Source of the DNA: Adhaeribacter swui
Lineage (GTDB): Bacteria > Bacteroidota > Bacteroidia > Cytophagales > Hymenobacteraceae
Assembly (NCBI RefSeq): GCF_014217805.1
Contig: NZ_CP055156.1
Span: 3,354,585 to 3,418,584 of the forward strand
Direction: 5' to 3'
DNA length: 64,000 bases
Translations under genes and position numbers: made by a program
Part shown: piece after piece, positions 35,412 to 44,255 of the stretch
How positions within the stretch are numbered: the stretch's first letter is position 1
Layout: each line of letters starts with the position of its first letter
Notes under the pieces: model-generated
Told to the model about the DNA's origin: nothing
Databases searched by the model: none
What the model saw: the letters and a program-made list of their open reading frames with translations, nothing else

Positions 35412-37304
35412 TTAATATAGCACCCGGAATTTAATGGTGTTGGCGATGCTGCGGAGGTCGCCGATCAGGTTTTTATCGTAGGCTTTGTCGATGTCGGTGA
35501 TAACGTAGCCGATGTTTTCGTTGGTTTTTAAGTATTGGCCCAGGATATTCACATGGTGGCTGGCTAGTACGTTATTGATGTTCGCTAACACACCCGGTAC
35601 GTTGTCGTGCACGTGAATAAGACGGTGCGCATTGTTTAATTCGGGTAACTGAATGTTCGGGAAGTTAACGCTTTGGTAGGTATTGCCGGTGTTAATGTAC
35701 TCCATAATCCGATTCGGCACAAAGTTGGCAATGTTGGCCTGGGCTTCGGAGGTACTACCGCCAATGTGCGGTGTTAAGATTACGTTGGGTAAACCACGCA
35801 GCTCGTTTACAAACTCTTCGGCGTTGTTGGCCGGTTCGTACGGAAACACGTCTACGGCAGCGCCAATGATTTTGCCTGATTTTATATTTTTTACCAGGCT
35901 CGGAATATCTACTAAATGGCCGCGGCTCAAATTCAGGAAAATAACGCCATCTTTCATAGCCTCAAACTCCGCCGGACCAAATAAATTTTTGTTGCTGGCG
36001 CGGCCATCTACGTGCAGCGTTATAATATCGGCAATGCTTAATAATTGCTTTAAAGAAGTACATTTTTTTGCGTTACCTAACTGGAGCTTTTCTACCATGT
36101 CGTAGTAGTACACCTCCATGCCCATAGCTTCGGCCAGTACCGATAATTGCGAGCCAATGTTGCCGTAGCCCACAATCCCCAGTTTTTTACCCCGCACCTC
36201 AAAGCTATTATGCGCCGATTTATCCCATTTGCCCTGGTGCATTTTCTCGCTCTTGGTCGGAATATTGCGGGACAGCATGATGATTTCGCCGATTGCCAGT
36301 TCTACCACGCTGCGGGTGTTGCTGTAAGGTGCATTAAACGCGGCAATGCCGGCTTTGGCACAGGCTTTTAAATCAATCTGGTTAGTGCCAATGCAAAAGG
36401 CGCCTACCGCCATTAATTTATTGGCACTTTCGATTACTTTTTGCGTTACCTGGGTTTTAGACCGGATGCCCAGGATAGAAACGTTCTTTACTTTTTCGCA
36501 CAATTGCTCTTCGTTTAAAGCCGTGCTCATAATTTCTACCTGGTAGCCTTCCTGCTTAAACAAACGCACGGCTTCCGGGTGAATGTTTTCCAGAAGCAAT
36601 ACGCTGATCCGGTTTTTCGGGTAAGAAATAGCCATTGGGAGTTTATTTTGGTATAAAAACTCATCGAAACTCGGGGCAATATGTTCTGCTTTGGCTACTA
36701 CCGCTTCGCGGGCTACATTTTCGGTGAAGGCGTAAAACTTATTGGCTAAGCCAGCTTCTTTAATTTCGTAATCGGTGTAGCCATCGCCGAGCACGTACAC
36801 ATCGCCTTGCAGCGCCAGATTTTCCAGTAATTTTATCTTGCCTTTATCACGGCACAACACGTTATCCTGATCGAAGCCCACAATGTTGTCGTTCTCGTCG
36901 TACACAAACGTATTGGCATAAATATTTTCTTCTTTAATGCCGTACTCCGTAACAATAGGGGTAATAAATTCTTTAAAACCGCTGGAAACAATCAGGATTT
37001 GATCGGCGAAGGCGGTAAAGAAATCTTTGTTGCGGCGAATAGAATCCGATACTTTGGTTTTAAGCGTGGCAATGAGCGGGGTTAAATGCTTTTTATTGGC
37101 TTTTAATAAAACCAACCGCTGGGTTAAACCTTCGGTAAATGAGCTACGGCCATCCATAGCGCTGTTAGTCAAATTTTTAATTTCTTCTAAAATCTGCGCT
37201 TTATCTTCGTAGTCTTTCAGCGAAATTTCCCCCAGTTCATCCAGTGCTTCTACCTGCGTAAACGTACTATCAAAATCTATAATGAAGAATTTATCTTTGA
37301 TCAT
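35412..37304 (-). CDS. serA: SerB-SerA fusion: phosphoserine phosphatase plus phosphoglycerate dehydrogenase
   Basis: 630 aa, two enzymes in one chain. Residues 1-210 form a HAD phosphatase with all motifs: DFDSTF (DxDST), VSSGF, a conserved Lys in RDKGKIKLL, and GDGYTD. From about 230 a D-3-phosphoglycerate dehydrogenase follows: GxGxxG in LGIVGYGNIGSQ, the catalytic Arg in NLSRGHLVD and the His in LTPHIGGSTSEAQ. An ACT domain ends the chain (IHVHDNVPGVLANINNVL), probably for serine feedback. It supplies the first and last steps of serine synthesis; SerC is next door on the same strand. Confidence 0.93.
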   Translation of the reverse strand: MIKDKFFIIDFDSTFTQVEALDELGEISLKDYEDKAQILEEIKNLTNSAMDGRSSFTEGLTQRLVLLKANKKHLTPLIATLKTKVSDSIRRNKDFFTAFADQILIVSSGFKEFITPIVTEYGIKEENIYANTFVYDENDNIVGFDQDNVLCRDKGKIKLLENLALQGDVYVLGDGYTDYEIKEAGLANKFYAFTENVAREAVVAKAEHIAPSFDEFLYQNKLPMAISYPKNRISVLLLENIHPEAVRLFKQEGYQVEIMSTALNEEQLCEKVKNVSILGIRSKTQVTQKVIESANKLMAVGAFCIGTNQIDLKACAKAGIAAFNAPYSNTRSVVELAIGEIIMLSRNIPTKSEKMHQGKWDKSAHNSFEVRGKKLGIVGYGNIGSQLSVLAEAMGMEVYYYDMVEKLQLGNAKKCTSLKQLLSIADIITLHVDGRASNKNLFGPAEFEAMKDGVIFLNLSRGHLVDIPSLVKNIKSGKIIGAAVDVFPYEPANNAEEFVNELRGLPNVILTPHIGGSTSEAQANIANFVPNRIMEYINTGNTYQSVNFPNIQLPELNNAHRLIHVHDNVPGVLANINNVLASHHVNILGQYLKTNENIGYVITDIDKAYDKNLIGDLRSIANTIKFRVLY

Positions 37305-37531
37305 GGCAAAAAAGAGAATAGAATGATATGAGAAGCCAAAGTTGAAAAATTTTTACAGTTTATAGAAACGATAAATGGCTTTATTCTAAAAATTAGAAAT
37401 CAGCGTGTTATTATTGCTTCTAAACCAGTTTTTTTAAAAAAAATTTAAAATTTAAGATGAAAAACCAGCTTCTTTTAAATGAGATTTAGCTGGTAATTTT
37501 AAAAAGTACCGGTATAAAGATAAGGAAAAAA

Positions 37532-38674
37532 TTACGATACTACTTTTGCTACTTTATTAGCTGGCGGATTAACAATGCATTTTTGATAAGCCTGGGCAAT
37601 TTGGCGGTATTTTTCGGAAGGCAGATGCAGCTCATCGAACCAATCGTGGAAGTGGGGAGCCGTGCCGCGGCAATCAACATGATATACGTTGGTAAACTGG
37701 CTGGTTAATTCGATAAATAGCTGATTTACTTCAAAAATAAGGGCTTTTATAATTTGCCGACTAATTTCCTGATTCCGGATGCCTTTAATCATGAGCGGCC
37801 GTTTTAGCCATTTGCCCGAGCCGGCTAGCCAGTTTAATAAAGGCTGTAGCCGGTACCACTGCAGCCAGCGGTATTTATACGTCGGGAAGGCATAATCATA
37901 ACCCTGGGTAATAATCTGCATTTTGTCGAATTTGCCGGAGCTGCATATTCCCTGAAACAATTTGTAATACTGCGCCTTTAACAACCAGATAAAAGAATAA
38001 AAATCTTTGGTGAGGTAACGATAACCCACCAGCATGTCGGCTTTGTCTTGCTCTGTTTCCTGAGCCAATAAATTTTTCAGCTCGGTTGCAGATCGTAGCG
38101 GGCCTTTGGCTTCGGCATCCACCATAATAGCCAGGCGGTTGGCGCTGAGTAAATCGTTGCCGCCGCCACTAATTAAAAATACGTCGGGCCGGTGAATAGA
38201 AAGTTCTTCCACGTATTTTTCGTCATATAAAATATTGGTAAACCAATCGCCGCCGTAAGCAATGCTGTAAACGGCAAAGTTGGGGTCGGTGCGCAACCAA
38301 TCTACAATGTCTTTGATAATCAAAGGAAACTGAAACCACGAATCGCCTTCCGCCACAATAATTTTGCGTTCGGGGCAAGACAAATCGCGAAAGCCGTTTT
38401 TGATTAATCGGTAATACTGCCGCTGCCGGAAATACGTACTGATTTTGTTTAATAAACCTATAGCCCCGGTAGTAGAGTTAGATTCTTGCTGCAGGGAATT
38501 TTCGTTTAAATCAAAGATGCGCAAGAGTAATTCGCGTAAGTCGGTAAAAGTTAATTGGGTTTCCGGATTAACTAATAAGGCAAAATCGGTTGGGCTAAAA
38601 TCCAGCGGATAAGCTGCTATTTTATCAAGCAGTTTTTGTTTTATTTGCAACGTAGCATCATCCAGTTGCTTCAT
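37532..38674 (-). CDS. GDSL/SGNH-type hydrolase
   Basis: About 380 aa. The SGNH block I appears as VAEGDSWFQFP (catalytic Ser in GDSW), block III as ISGGGNDLL (Gly-x-Asn-Asp), and a late DxxH is in YHVDCRGTAPHFHDWFDELHLP, completing a Ser-His-Asp esterase. It lacks a signal peptide, so cytoplasmic action is likely. A TTG at 38704 lengthens the frame by ten residues, but the ATG at 38674, preceded by AAATTTAAAAAA, is preferred. Confidence 0.8.
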   Translation of the reverse strand: MKQLDDATLQIKQKLLDKIAAYPLDFSPTDFALLVNPETQLTFTDLRELLLRIFDLNENSLQQESNSTTGAIGLLNKISTYFRQRQYYRLIKNGFRDLSCPERKIIVAEGDSWFQFPLIIKDIVDWLRTDPNFAVYSIAYGGDWFTNILYDEKYVEELSIHRPDVFLISGGGNDLLSANRLAIMVDAEAKGPLRSATELKNLLAQETEQDKADMLVGYRYLTKDFYSFIWLLKAQYYKLFQGICSSGKFDKMQIITQGYDYAFPTYKYRWLQWYRLQPLLNWLAGSGKWLKRPLMIKGIRNQEISRQIIKALIFEVNQLFIELTSQFTNVYHVDCRGTAPHFHDWFDELHLPSEKYRQIAQAYQKCIVNPPANKVAKVVS

Positions 38675-38857
38675 TTTTTTAAATTTTTCTTTTTTATAAA
38701 GCAAATAACAGGCTTTAACCGCTGCTTAAATTGAAAAACCTTACGGGTTATTGAGGTATATGAATTGGTTCAGATACGCGGCGAACCTCTGGTAATCTCA
38801 AATAAACCGGTTAAGGCGGTATGCCGAAACAGGTAGGCTAACTTATTAGAATAAGTT

Positions 38858-39316
38858 TTATAAAGGGCTTTTCTTCCAGTTTTTACCGCCTAATTCTTTG
38901 TATTTACTATCCTGCAACGGATACATCTGAATGGTGTTCAAGCTGGCTGGTAGGCTAGCTACAAAATGATCTGCTACTTGCAGGTAATCATTGCCTTCCA
39001 GGGAATTTTTTGTTACCAGGTTTTCCACTTCCCGATCATCATACAGATTGATAGTGCATTTCGTGCAATGTTCTTTTTTAAACTTATTAGCAAAACCCTG
39101 GAGAGAGGCAGAGTCGGTTGTTCCGGATTTAAGCAGTACGTAATAATTTTCGACGGCTGCGGTAGCCTTTATGCCTAAAATCTCATAGGAGCTTTGATCG
39201 AGCTTAGCAGACTCATGCGCTGCTGTTGCCTGGTTTTTTGCTTTATTATTCCCGTTACAGCTTGTGGCCGCACCAAAAGCAATCAGGATTACGAATAAAT
39301 AAGTGGTAGCTTTCAT
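38858..39316 (-). CDS. Small lipoprotein of unknown function
   Basis: 152 aa. The N-terminal signal with a lipobox-like AATSC (Cys20) predicts outer-membrane or periplasmic lipid anchoring. The mature part has two close cysteines in KEHCTKCTIN that could form a disulfide or bind metal; no family was recognised. The bshA terminator lies upstream, between this gene and bshA, so it is transcribed separately. Confidence 0.7.
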   Translation of the reverse strand: MKATTYLFVILIAFGAATSCNGNNKAKNQATAAHESAKLDQSSYEILGIKATAAVENYYVLLKSGTTDSASLQGFANKFKKEHCTKCTINLYDDREVENLVTKNSLEGNDYLQVADHFVASLPASLNTIQMYPLQDSKYKELGGKNWKKSPL

Positions 39317-39422
39317 TTTAATAATTTAATTCTTTAAGCGCGGGTATTTACCCTCTACTATTTCACTTAACCACCTGTTATAACTGTAAAGATTAAGTAC
39401 GTAAAAGGCGTGGTTGCATTTT

Positions 39423-39461
39423 AAACTAAAAAGAGCGGCTTCGAGCTGCTCTTTTTAGTTT
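39423..39461 (-). terminator. Intrinsic terminator of bshA
   Basis: 18-bp stem with one G-U pair: AAACTAAAAAGAGCGGCT (39423-39440) / AGCTGCTCTTTTTAGTTT (39444-39461), 3-base loop. It is followed on the minus strand by T-rich sequence and sits 44 bases past the bshA stop. Confidence 0.9.
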
Positions 39462-39504
39462 GATTTTTATATAGGTTATACTTTGGTCAGTATGATTAAC
39501 CATT

Positions 39505-40653
39505 TTAAGCTGTGGTTGTTACTTCCTGGAGTTGTTCGTTAATTGCCTTCTGGTAAACTTCTTCGTAGCGGGGTACAATTTTTTCTACTTCAAATTCGCG
39601 GGCTCGGGCTAGGGCATTGGCCCGGAACTGCGGTAGATTGGCATCGTCCAGCACGTACAAGGCATTTTTTACCATGTCGTCTACGTCGCCGATGTTACTT
39701 ACAAAACCGGTAATGCCGTCGAGGTTTAACTCCGGAATACCGCCCGCGTTGGTAGATATAACCGGTACTTCGCAGGCCATGGCTTCGAGCGCGGCTAACC
39801 CAAAACTTTCTTTCTCAGAAGGCATTAAAAACAAATCGCACACCGATAACACTTCTTCTACGGCATCGAGTTTGCCTAAAAACCGCACATCGCCGCAAAT
39901 TTTTAGTTGCCGGCACAGTTTTTCCATTTTCTGGCGTTCGGGCCCGTCGCCGACCAGTAACAGTTTGCTGGGTATTTTACGGCGTACTTTATCAAATATT
40001 TTTAAAACGTCCTGCACCCGTTTCACGCCCCGGAAGTTAGACGTATGCACCAAAAGTTTTTCGCCGAAAGGCGCAATCGCCGCCCGGAAGTGTTCTTTAT
40101 GTTGTTTCCGGAAACGTTCCAGATTAATAAAGTTGGGGATAACCACAATTTCTTTTTCGATGGCAAAGTATTTATACGTTTCCTGGCGTAAGTCATTCGA
40201 AACTGCCGTAACGCCATCGGATTGGTTGATGCTAAATGTTACCACCGGTTCGTAAGACGAGTCTTTGCCGACCAGTGTGATATCAGTACCGTGTAAAGTA
40301 GTAACTACCGGAATGTTAATTCCCTTGGTTTTTAAAATTTGCTTGGCCATAAAAGCAGCCGAGGCGTGCGGAATGGCGTAATGCACGTGCAGAATATCTA
40401 ATTTTTCGAATTGCACGATATCTACCATTTTGCTGGCCAGCGCCAGTTCATAAGGGGCATGTTGAAATAAAGGGTACGACGGTATATTAACTTCGTGATA
40501 AAATACATTAGCGCTAAAAAAATCGAGCCGTACGGGTTGGCTGTAAGTAATAAAGTGCACTTTATGGCCCCGCAATGCCAAGGCGTTCCCCAGTTCGGTG
40601 GCTACTACACCGCTGCCACCAAATGTTGGGTAACAAACAACTCCGATATTCAT
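39505..40653 (-). CDS. bshA: N-acetyl-alpha-D-glucosaminyl L-malate synthase BshA
   Basis: 382 aa GT4-type glycosyltransferase catalysing the first step of bacillithiol synthesis, UDP-GlcNAc plus L-malate. The opening GVVCYPTFGGSGVVATELG is diagnostic for BshA. HVHYAIPHA, TLHGTDITLVG and the donor-site FLMPSEKESFGLAALEAMACEVPVIS follow. Bacillithiol contains cysteine, linking this gene to the cysteine-synthesis region at 48-57 kb. The PIG-L deacetylase at 563-1234 could in principle serve as BshB, but its context argues against it. Confidence 0.95.
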   Translation of the reverse strand: MNIGVVCYPTFGGSGVVATELGNALALRGHKVHFITYSQPVRLDFFSANVFYHEVNIPSYPLFQHAPYELALASKMVDIVQFEKLDILHVHYAIPHASAAFMAKQILKTKGINIPVVTTLHGTDITLVGKDSSYEPVVTFSINQSDGVTAVSNDLRQETYKYFAIEKEIVVIPNFINLERFRKQHKEHFRAAIAPFGEKLLVHTSNFRGVKRVQDVLKIFDKVRRKIPSKLLLVGDGPERQKMEKLCRQLKICGDVRFLGKLDAVEEVLSVCDLFLMPSEKESFGLAALEAMACEVPVISTNAGGIPELNLDGITGFVSNIGDVDDMVKNALYVLDDANLPQFRANALARAREFEVEKIVPRYEEVYQKAINEQLQEVTTTA

Positions 40654-40883
40654 GTTAATAAAAAATGAGTTAAAGTAAATTTGGTACTACAACCAACCAG
40701 CGAAACAAATGTTCGGTTTAAATAAAGCTATCCTGGGTAAACCAAGATAAACCATTACATTAATTAATTTCTTTTTACGGCCACTGTAGATTAAAGGGAG
40801 AATAACTGCCCGTAAATAAAGCTAAAATTTAAAAAAATAGATAATCGGGCTATTCTGTTTCCGGTGAATTAACTAAAAATTTG

Positions 40884-43838
40884 TTACGATTTAGTCAGGA
40901 TAGCCTTGTAAATCACATCGTGGATGCGGGTGCGGTAGCTGTGGGTTAATAGTTTTTGATTAGCTGCGGTGGGGTATACCCGATTAGATAAAAAGATGTA
41001 AACTAATTTTTGGTCCGGGTCTACCCAGGCACAGGTGCCGGTAAAGCCTGTATGGCCAAAAGAATTAACCGAAGCTTTATTGCTGGTAGGTCCTATGCCG
41101 CTCGGGTCGGGTTTATCCCAGCCTAGACCCCGACGGTTAGTTGGGTTTTGTTGCTGGGCAAACTCCGTTACTACCGGGCTTTTAAAATAAGAAATACCTC
41201 CGTAATTACCGTTCTGCCGGTTCATTTCCATGAGCACGGCTAAATCGGTAGCCGTACTAAATAAGCCGGCATGCCCGGCCACCCCGCCCAACATAGCCGC
41301 GGCCTGGTCGTGTACCGTTCCCCAAACCAAAGTTCTCCGGAAATAATTATCGTACTCGGTAGGGGCAATCTGCGATTTTGAAAATATGGTTAACGGATTA
41401 TAAGTGATTGAATGCAAACCTAATCGTTTGTAGAAATACTGGCTGGTAAACTGGTCGATGGGTTGTTGCAGTAACCGCTCGGCTACCCGCTTTAATATAT
41501 AAAAGCTCAGGTCGCTGTACTTCATTTCGCTGGGCGTGCCTTTTTTCTTTGGCAATAACCGGGAATGCACCGTCCAGGACCATAAAGAGTCTTCCATGGT
41601 TTTAACAGAGTAAACGCCCGGTACTACTTCGTTGGGGTAAATGGTAGTTTGGGCGCTGGCGTAATACGTAGGGCTTAACTGTTGTGCCGTAATAGTTTTT
41701 TGCCAGTTGGGGATGCCCGGCTGCAGACCGGCCTGGTGCAATAAAATATCTTTAATAAGTAAATTTTGCTTGTTGGTGCCAATTACCTCGGGCAAGTACC
41801 GCGAAAGTTTTTCGTTTAAATCCAGTTTACCCTGATCTTTTAAATACATAATAGCCTGCAAAGTGGCGGCTACTTTGGTAATAGAAGCAATATCGTAAAG
41901 CGTGCTGGCCGTAACGGGGTTAGCAGATTCGTAAGTAAAATTTCCGTAAGATTTATTAAAAACAATGGCGCCGTCGCGGGCAACTAAAATTTGGCAGCCG
42001 GGCGTTGCCTTCTCGTTGATGGCTTCCATGGCTAGGTCGTCAATTTCGGTGAGTACGTTAGAGTCCAGGCCAACGCTTTCGGGCACATCGTAGCGCAAAC
42101 GGTTTAAACTGGCTGTTTCTAAACCAAACCCCGCCGGAAAAGCCGCTGATGCGGTAACGGGTAATTTGCCTTGGGCGGGCAACGCCCCGAACAACACTTG
42201 TGGTATCACGCTTTGCGCCACCGGATTATCTTCGTAACCACAAACCAGCCACTTGCTACCTTCAAAAAACTTTAAACTATACGCATTGCCCAGCACGCAA
42301 ACCACTACTTTCTGGCGGGGGTTTTCTTTTTGTAAATTTTTAATAAATGTCCGGGTATTTTCGCCGATGCCGTAATTGCTTACCGAGGTGCTGTTGAGGC
42401 TGTGGATACTTACTACCACCACATCGTAACCGCCTAGCTTTTTACGTAAGTTAATCAGCACCGAATCGGGTACGTAGCGTTCCCGCACGTTATAGGTGGC
42501 AAAAGGAGCATAGTGTTGTAAGGTTTCGGTAAAGGGATTATCGGGCCGGATGCCAATGCTCACGTGCGCGTAGCGGGTGGTATCTACTTCCCGGAAAGGC
42601 AGTACGTTCCCATGATTAGCTACTAAGGTAATTGATTTTTCGTAGAGCTTGTGTTGCACGGCCCGGCTCCGGGGGCGGTTTAATTCTTCTTTTAAATGCG
42701 CCAGATTTACCGGCTGGTAACGGTTCAGGCCGGCCCAGTATTTGGCGTGCAAAATTTTCCGGACGCGGGCATCAATTTCTGCGGGCGTTATATCGCCGCG
42801 GTTAATGGCATTTTTAATTTCGGCGATAGCAGTAGGCACATCCTCCGAAAAAAGCAAAACATCGTTACCTGCCAGCAAGGCTTGGGCATCCACCAGGCCG
42901 GGTTTGTAACCCTGGCTCACGCCTTTCATGTTTAAGGCATCGGTAAAAACCAGGCCCTGGTAGTTCATTTTTTGCTTTAATAAACCGGTTACCAGTTTAT
43001 GCGATAGGGTAGTGGCTTTTTTCTCGGTGGAGTCGAACTGGGGCATGTACAGGTGGCCCACCATTACGCCTTTAAGCCCCGCCTGAAACGATTGCATAAA
43101 AGGGTATAAATCTACTTCAGTAAGCCGTTTTAAATCAGAGTTAATGACCGGTAAAGCTTTATGGGAATCGGTATCGGTGTCGCCGTGGCCCGGAAAATGC
43201 TTTGCTACGGCCATAACGCCGTTATCCTGTAAACCTTTTATATAAGCTATGCCCCGGCGGCTTACCTGTTCTTTAGATTCGCCAAAAGAGCGGTTGCCAA
43301 TAACCGGGTTTTGCGGATTACTGTTTACATCCAGTACCGGCGAAAAACTTACCTGTACGCCCAGCCGGCGCAAGTTAAGGGCAATTTCCTGGGCCATTAA
43401 ATACACGTAGTGCTCATCGGCCATCGCACCCAGGGTCATTTGTTTGGCAAAGTGCATGCTGCTATCCAGGCGCATATTTAAGCCCCATTCGGCATCCATG
43501 GCAATGAGTAAAGGTACCCGGGAACGGGCTTGGTATTGGTTGGTTAAGGCCGCTTGCTTGTAAGGGGTGCCATACATAAACATCAGGCCACCGATGTTAT
43601 AATTGGTAATTAATTTTTCTATTTGCTGTACGTGCGCCGAGCCTTTGTTAGAAAGGGCCGTAACCATAAACAACTGGCCTAACCGCTGCTCAAAAGTAAG
43701 GGAAGTAAAAACACTATCTACCCAGCTATTTTCTGCTTCTGTAACCGTTGGCTCATCGGTGGGGGTAAACGACGATACCACTAAACTTAACCCTATAAAT
43801 GCACTAATTATTAAAAAAAATAAAAAATTCTTCCACAT
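40884..43838 (-). CDS. GH3 beta-N-acetylglucosaminidase fused to a beta-lactamase-type serine hydrolase
   Basis: 984 aa. A signal/anchor segment (residues 4-24) exports the protein. Residues about 40-390 are a GH3 (NagZ-type) domain with KHFPGHGDTDTDSHKALPV, the NagZ signature. The middle is a GH3 C-terminal-like domain. Residues about 590-980 are a class C beta-lactamase/PBP4-like domain with SxxK in IASITK, a Tyr-Ser-Asp motif (KYSDLSF) and HTGFTG replacing KTG. It likely acts on peptidoglycan-derived sugars and peptides in the periplasm. The fusion is seen in other Bacteroidota. Confidence 0.92.
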   Translation of the reverse strand: MWKNFLFFLIISAFIGLSLVVSSFTPTDEPTVTEAENSWVDSVFTSLTFEQRLGQLFMVTALSNKGSAHVQQIEKLITNYNIGGLMFMYGTPYKQAALTNQYQARSRVPLLIAMDAEWGLNMRLDSSMHFAKQMTLGAMADEHYVYLMAQEIALNLRRLGVQVSFSPVLDVNSNPQNPVIGNRSFGESKEQVSRRGIAYIKGLQDNGVMAVAKHFPGHGDTDTDSHKALPVINSDLKRLTEVDLYPFMQSFQAGLKGVMVGHLYMPQFDSTEKKATTLSHKLVTGLLKQKMNYQGLVFTDALNMKGVSQGYKPGLVDAQALLAGNDVLLFSEDVPTAIAEIKNAINRGDITPAEIDARVRKILHAKYWAGLNRYQPVNLAHLKEELNRPRSRAVQHKLYEKSITLVANHGNVLPFREVDTTRYAHVSIGIRPDNPFTETLQHYAPFATYNVRERYVPDSVLINLRKKLGGYDVVVVSIHSLNSTSVSNYGIGENTRTFIKNLQKENPRQKVVVCVLGNAYSLKFFEGSKWLVCGYEDNPVAQSVIPQVLFGALPAQGKLPVTASAAFPAGFGLETASLNRLRYDVPESVGLDSNVLTEIDDLAMEAINEKATPGCQILVARDGAIVFNKSYGNFTYESANPVTASTLYDIASITKVAATLQAIMYLKDQGKLDLNEKLSRYLPEVIGTNKQNLLIKDILLHQAGLQPGIPNWQKTITAQQLSPTYYASAQTTIYPNEVVPGVYSVKTMEDSLWSWTVHSRLLPKKKGTPSEMKYSDLSFYILKRVAERLLQQPIDQFTSQYFYKRLGLHSITYNPLTIFSKSQIAPTEYDNYFRRTLVWGTVHDQAAAMLGGVAGHAGLFSTATDLAVLMEMNRQNGNYGGISYFKSPVVTEFAQQQNPTNRRGLGWDKPDPSGIGPTSNKASVNSFGHTGFTGTCAWVDPDQKLVYIFLSNRVYPTAANQKLLTHSYRTRIHDVIYKAILTKS

Positions 43839-44255
43839 GGGTACGGGTACTATATATTTGAATAGGTCAGAATAAAACCTAATTTTGTAATAATAGATTT
43901 TACTCCGACTCCAGGGTTCGTGCTACTACAACACCGGCTTGCCGAAGTTAGTTTAAGCGATAAAATCAATCTTTTTCATTTCGGCTCCTATCTGTATAGT
44001 TTTAACTTCCGACCGAAAAATTTATTTTATTACAACCTGATTACACCGCTCGAAACAAAAACAAAACGCAGAACCCAACATTTCGTTTGTAATAATACTA
44101 TTATTTTTTTGATTGATTAACTTTAAAAAACGGAAATCAATCCGGAATATAACGTAATTTGGTTGATTCCGGGTAGAGGCTAGTCTGGTTGTTTGGTGGT
44201 GTTTGGTTTAAAGATATTAGTTAAGTTTGCCCGATTTTAAAAAAGAGAGTGCTGC
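43839..44255. other. Divergent promoter region between the GH3 fusion gene and mutL
   Basis: 417 bases, AT-rich, no credible ORF. It holds the mutL promoter near its right end and presumably the GH3 promoter near the left end. Nothing else was recognised. Confidence 0.6.
44202..44229 (+). promoter_or_regulatory. Bacteroidota-type promoter of mutL
   Basis: TTTG at 44202-44205 and TAAGTTTG (TAnnTTTG) at 44222-44229, 27 bases before the mutL ATG. Confidence 0.6.

Noticed and set aside
43920-44120. 66-codon frame in the GH3-mutL spacer
   Set aside because: AT-rich, no domain, no ribosome-binding context, and lies in a divergent promoter region.
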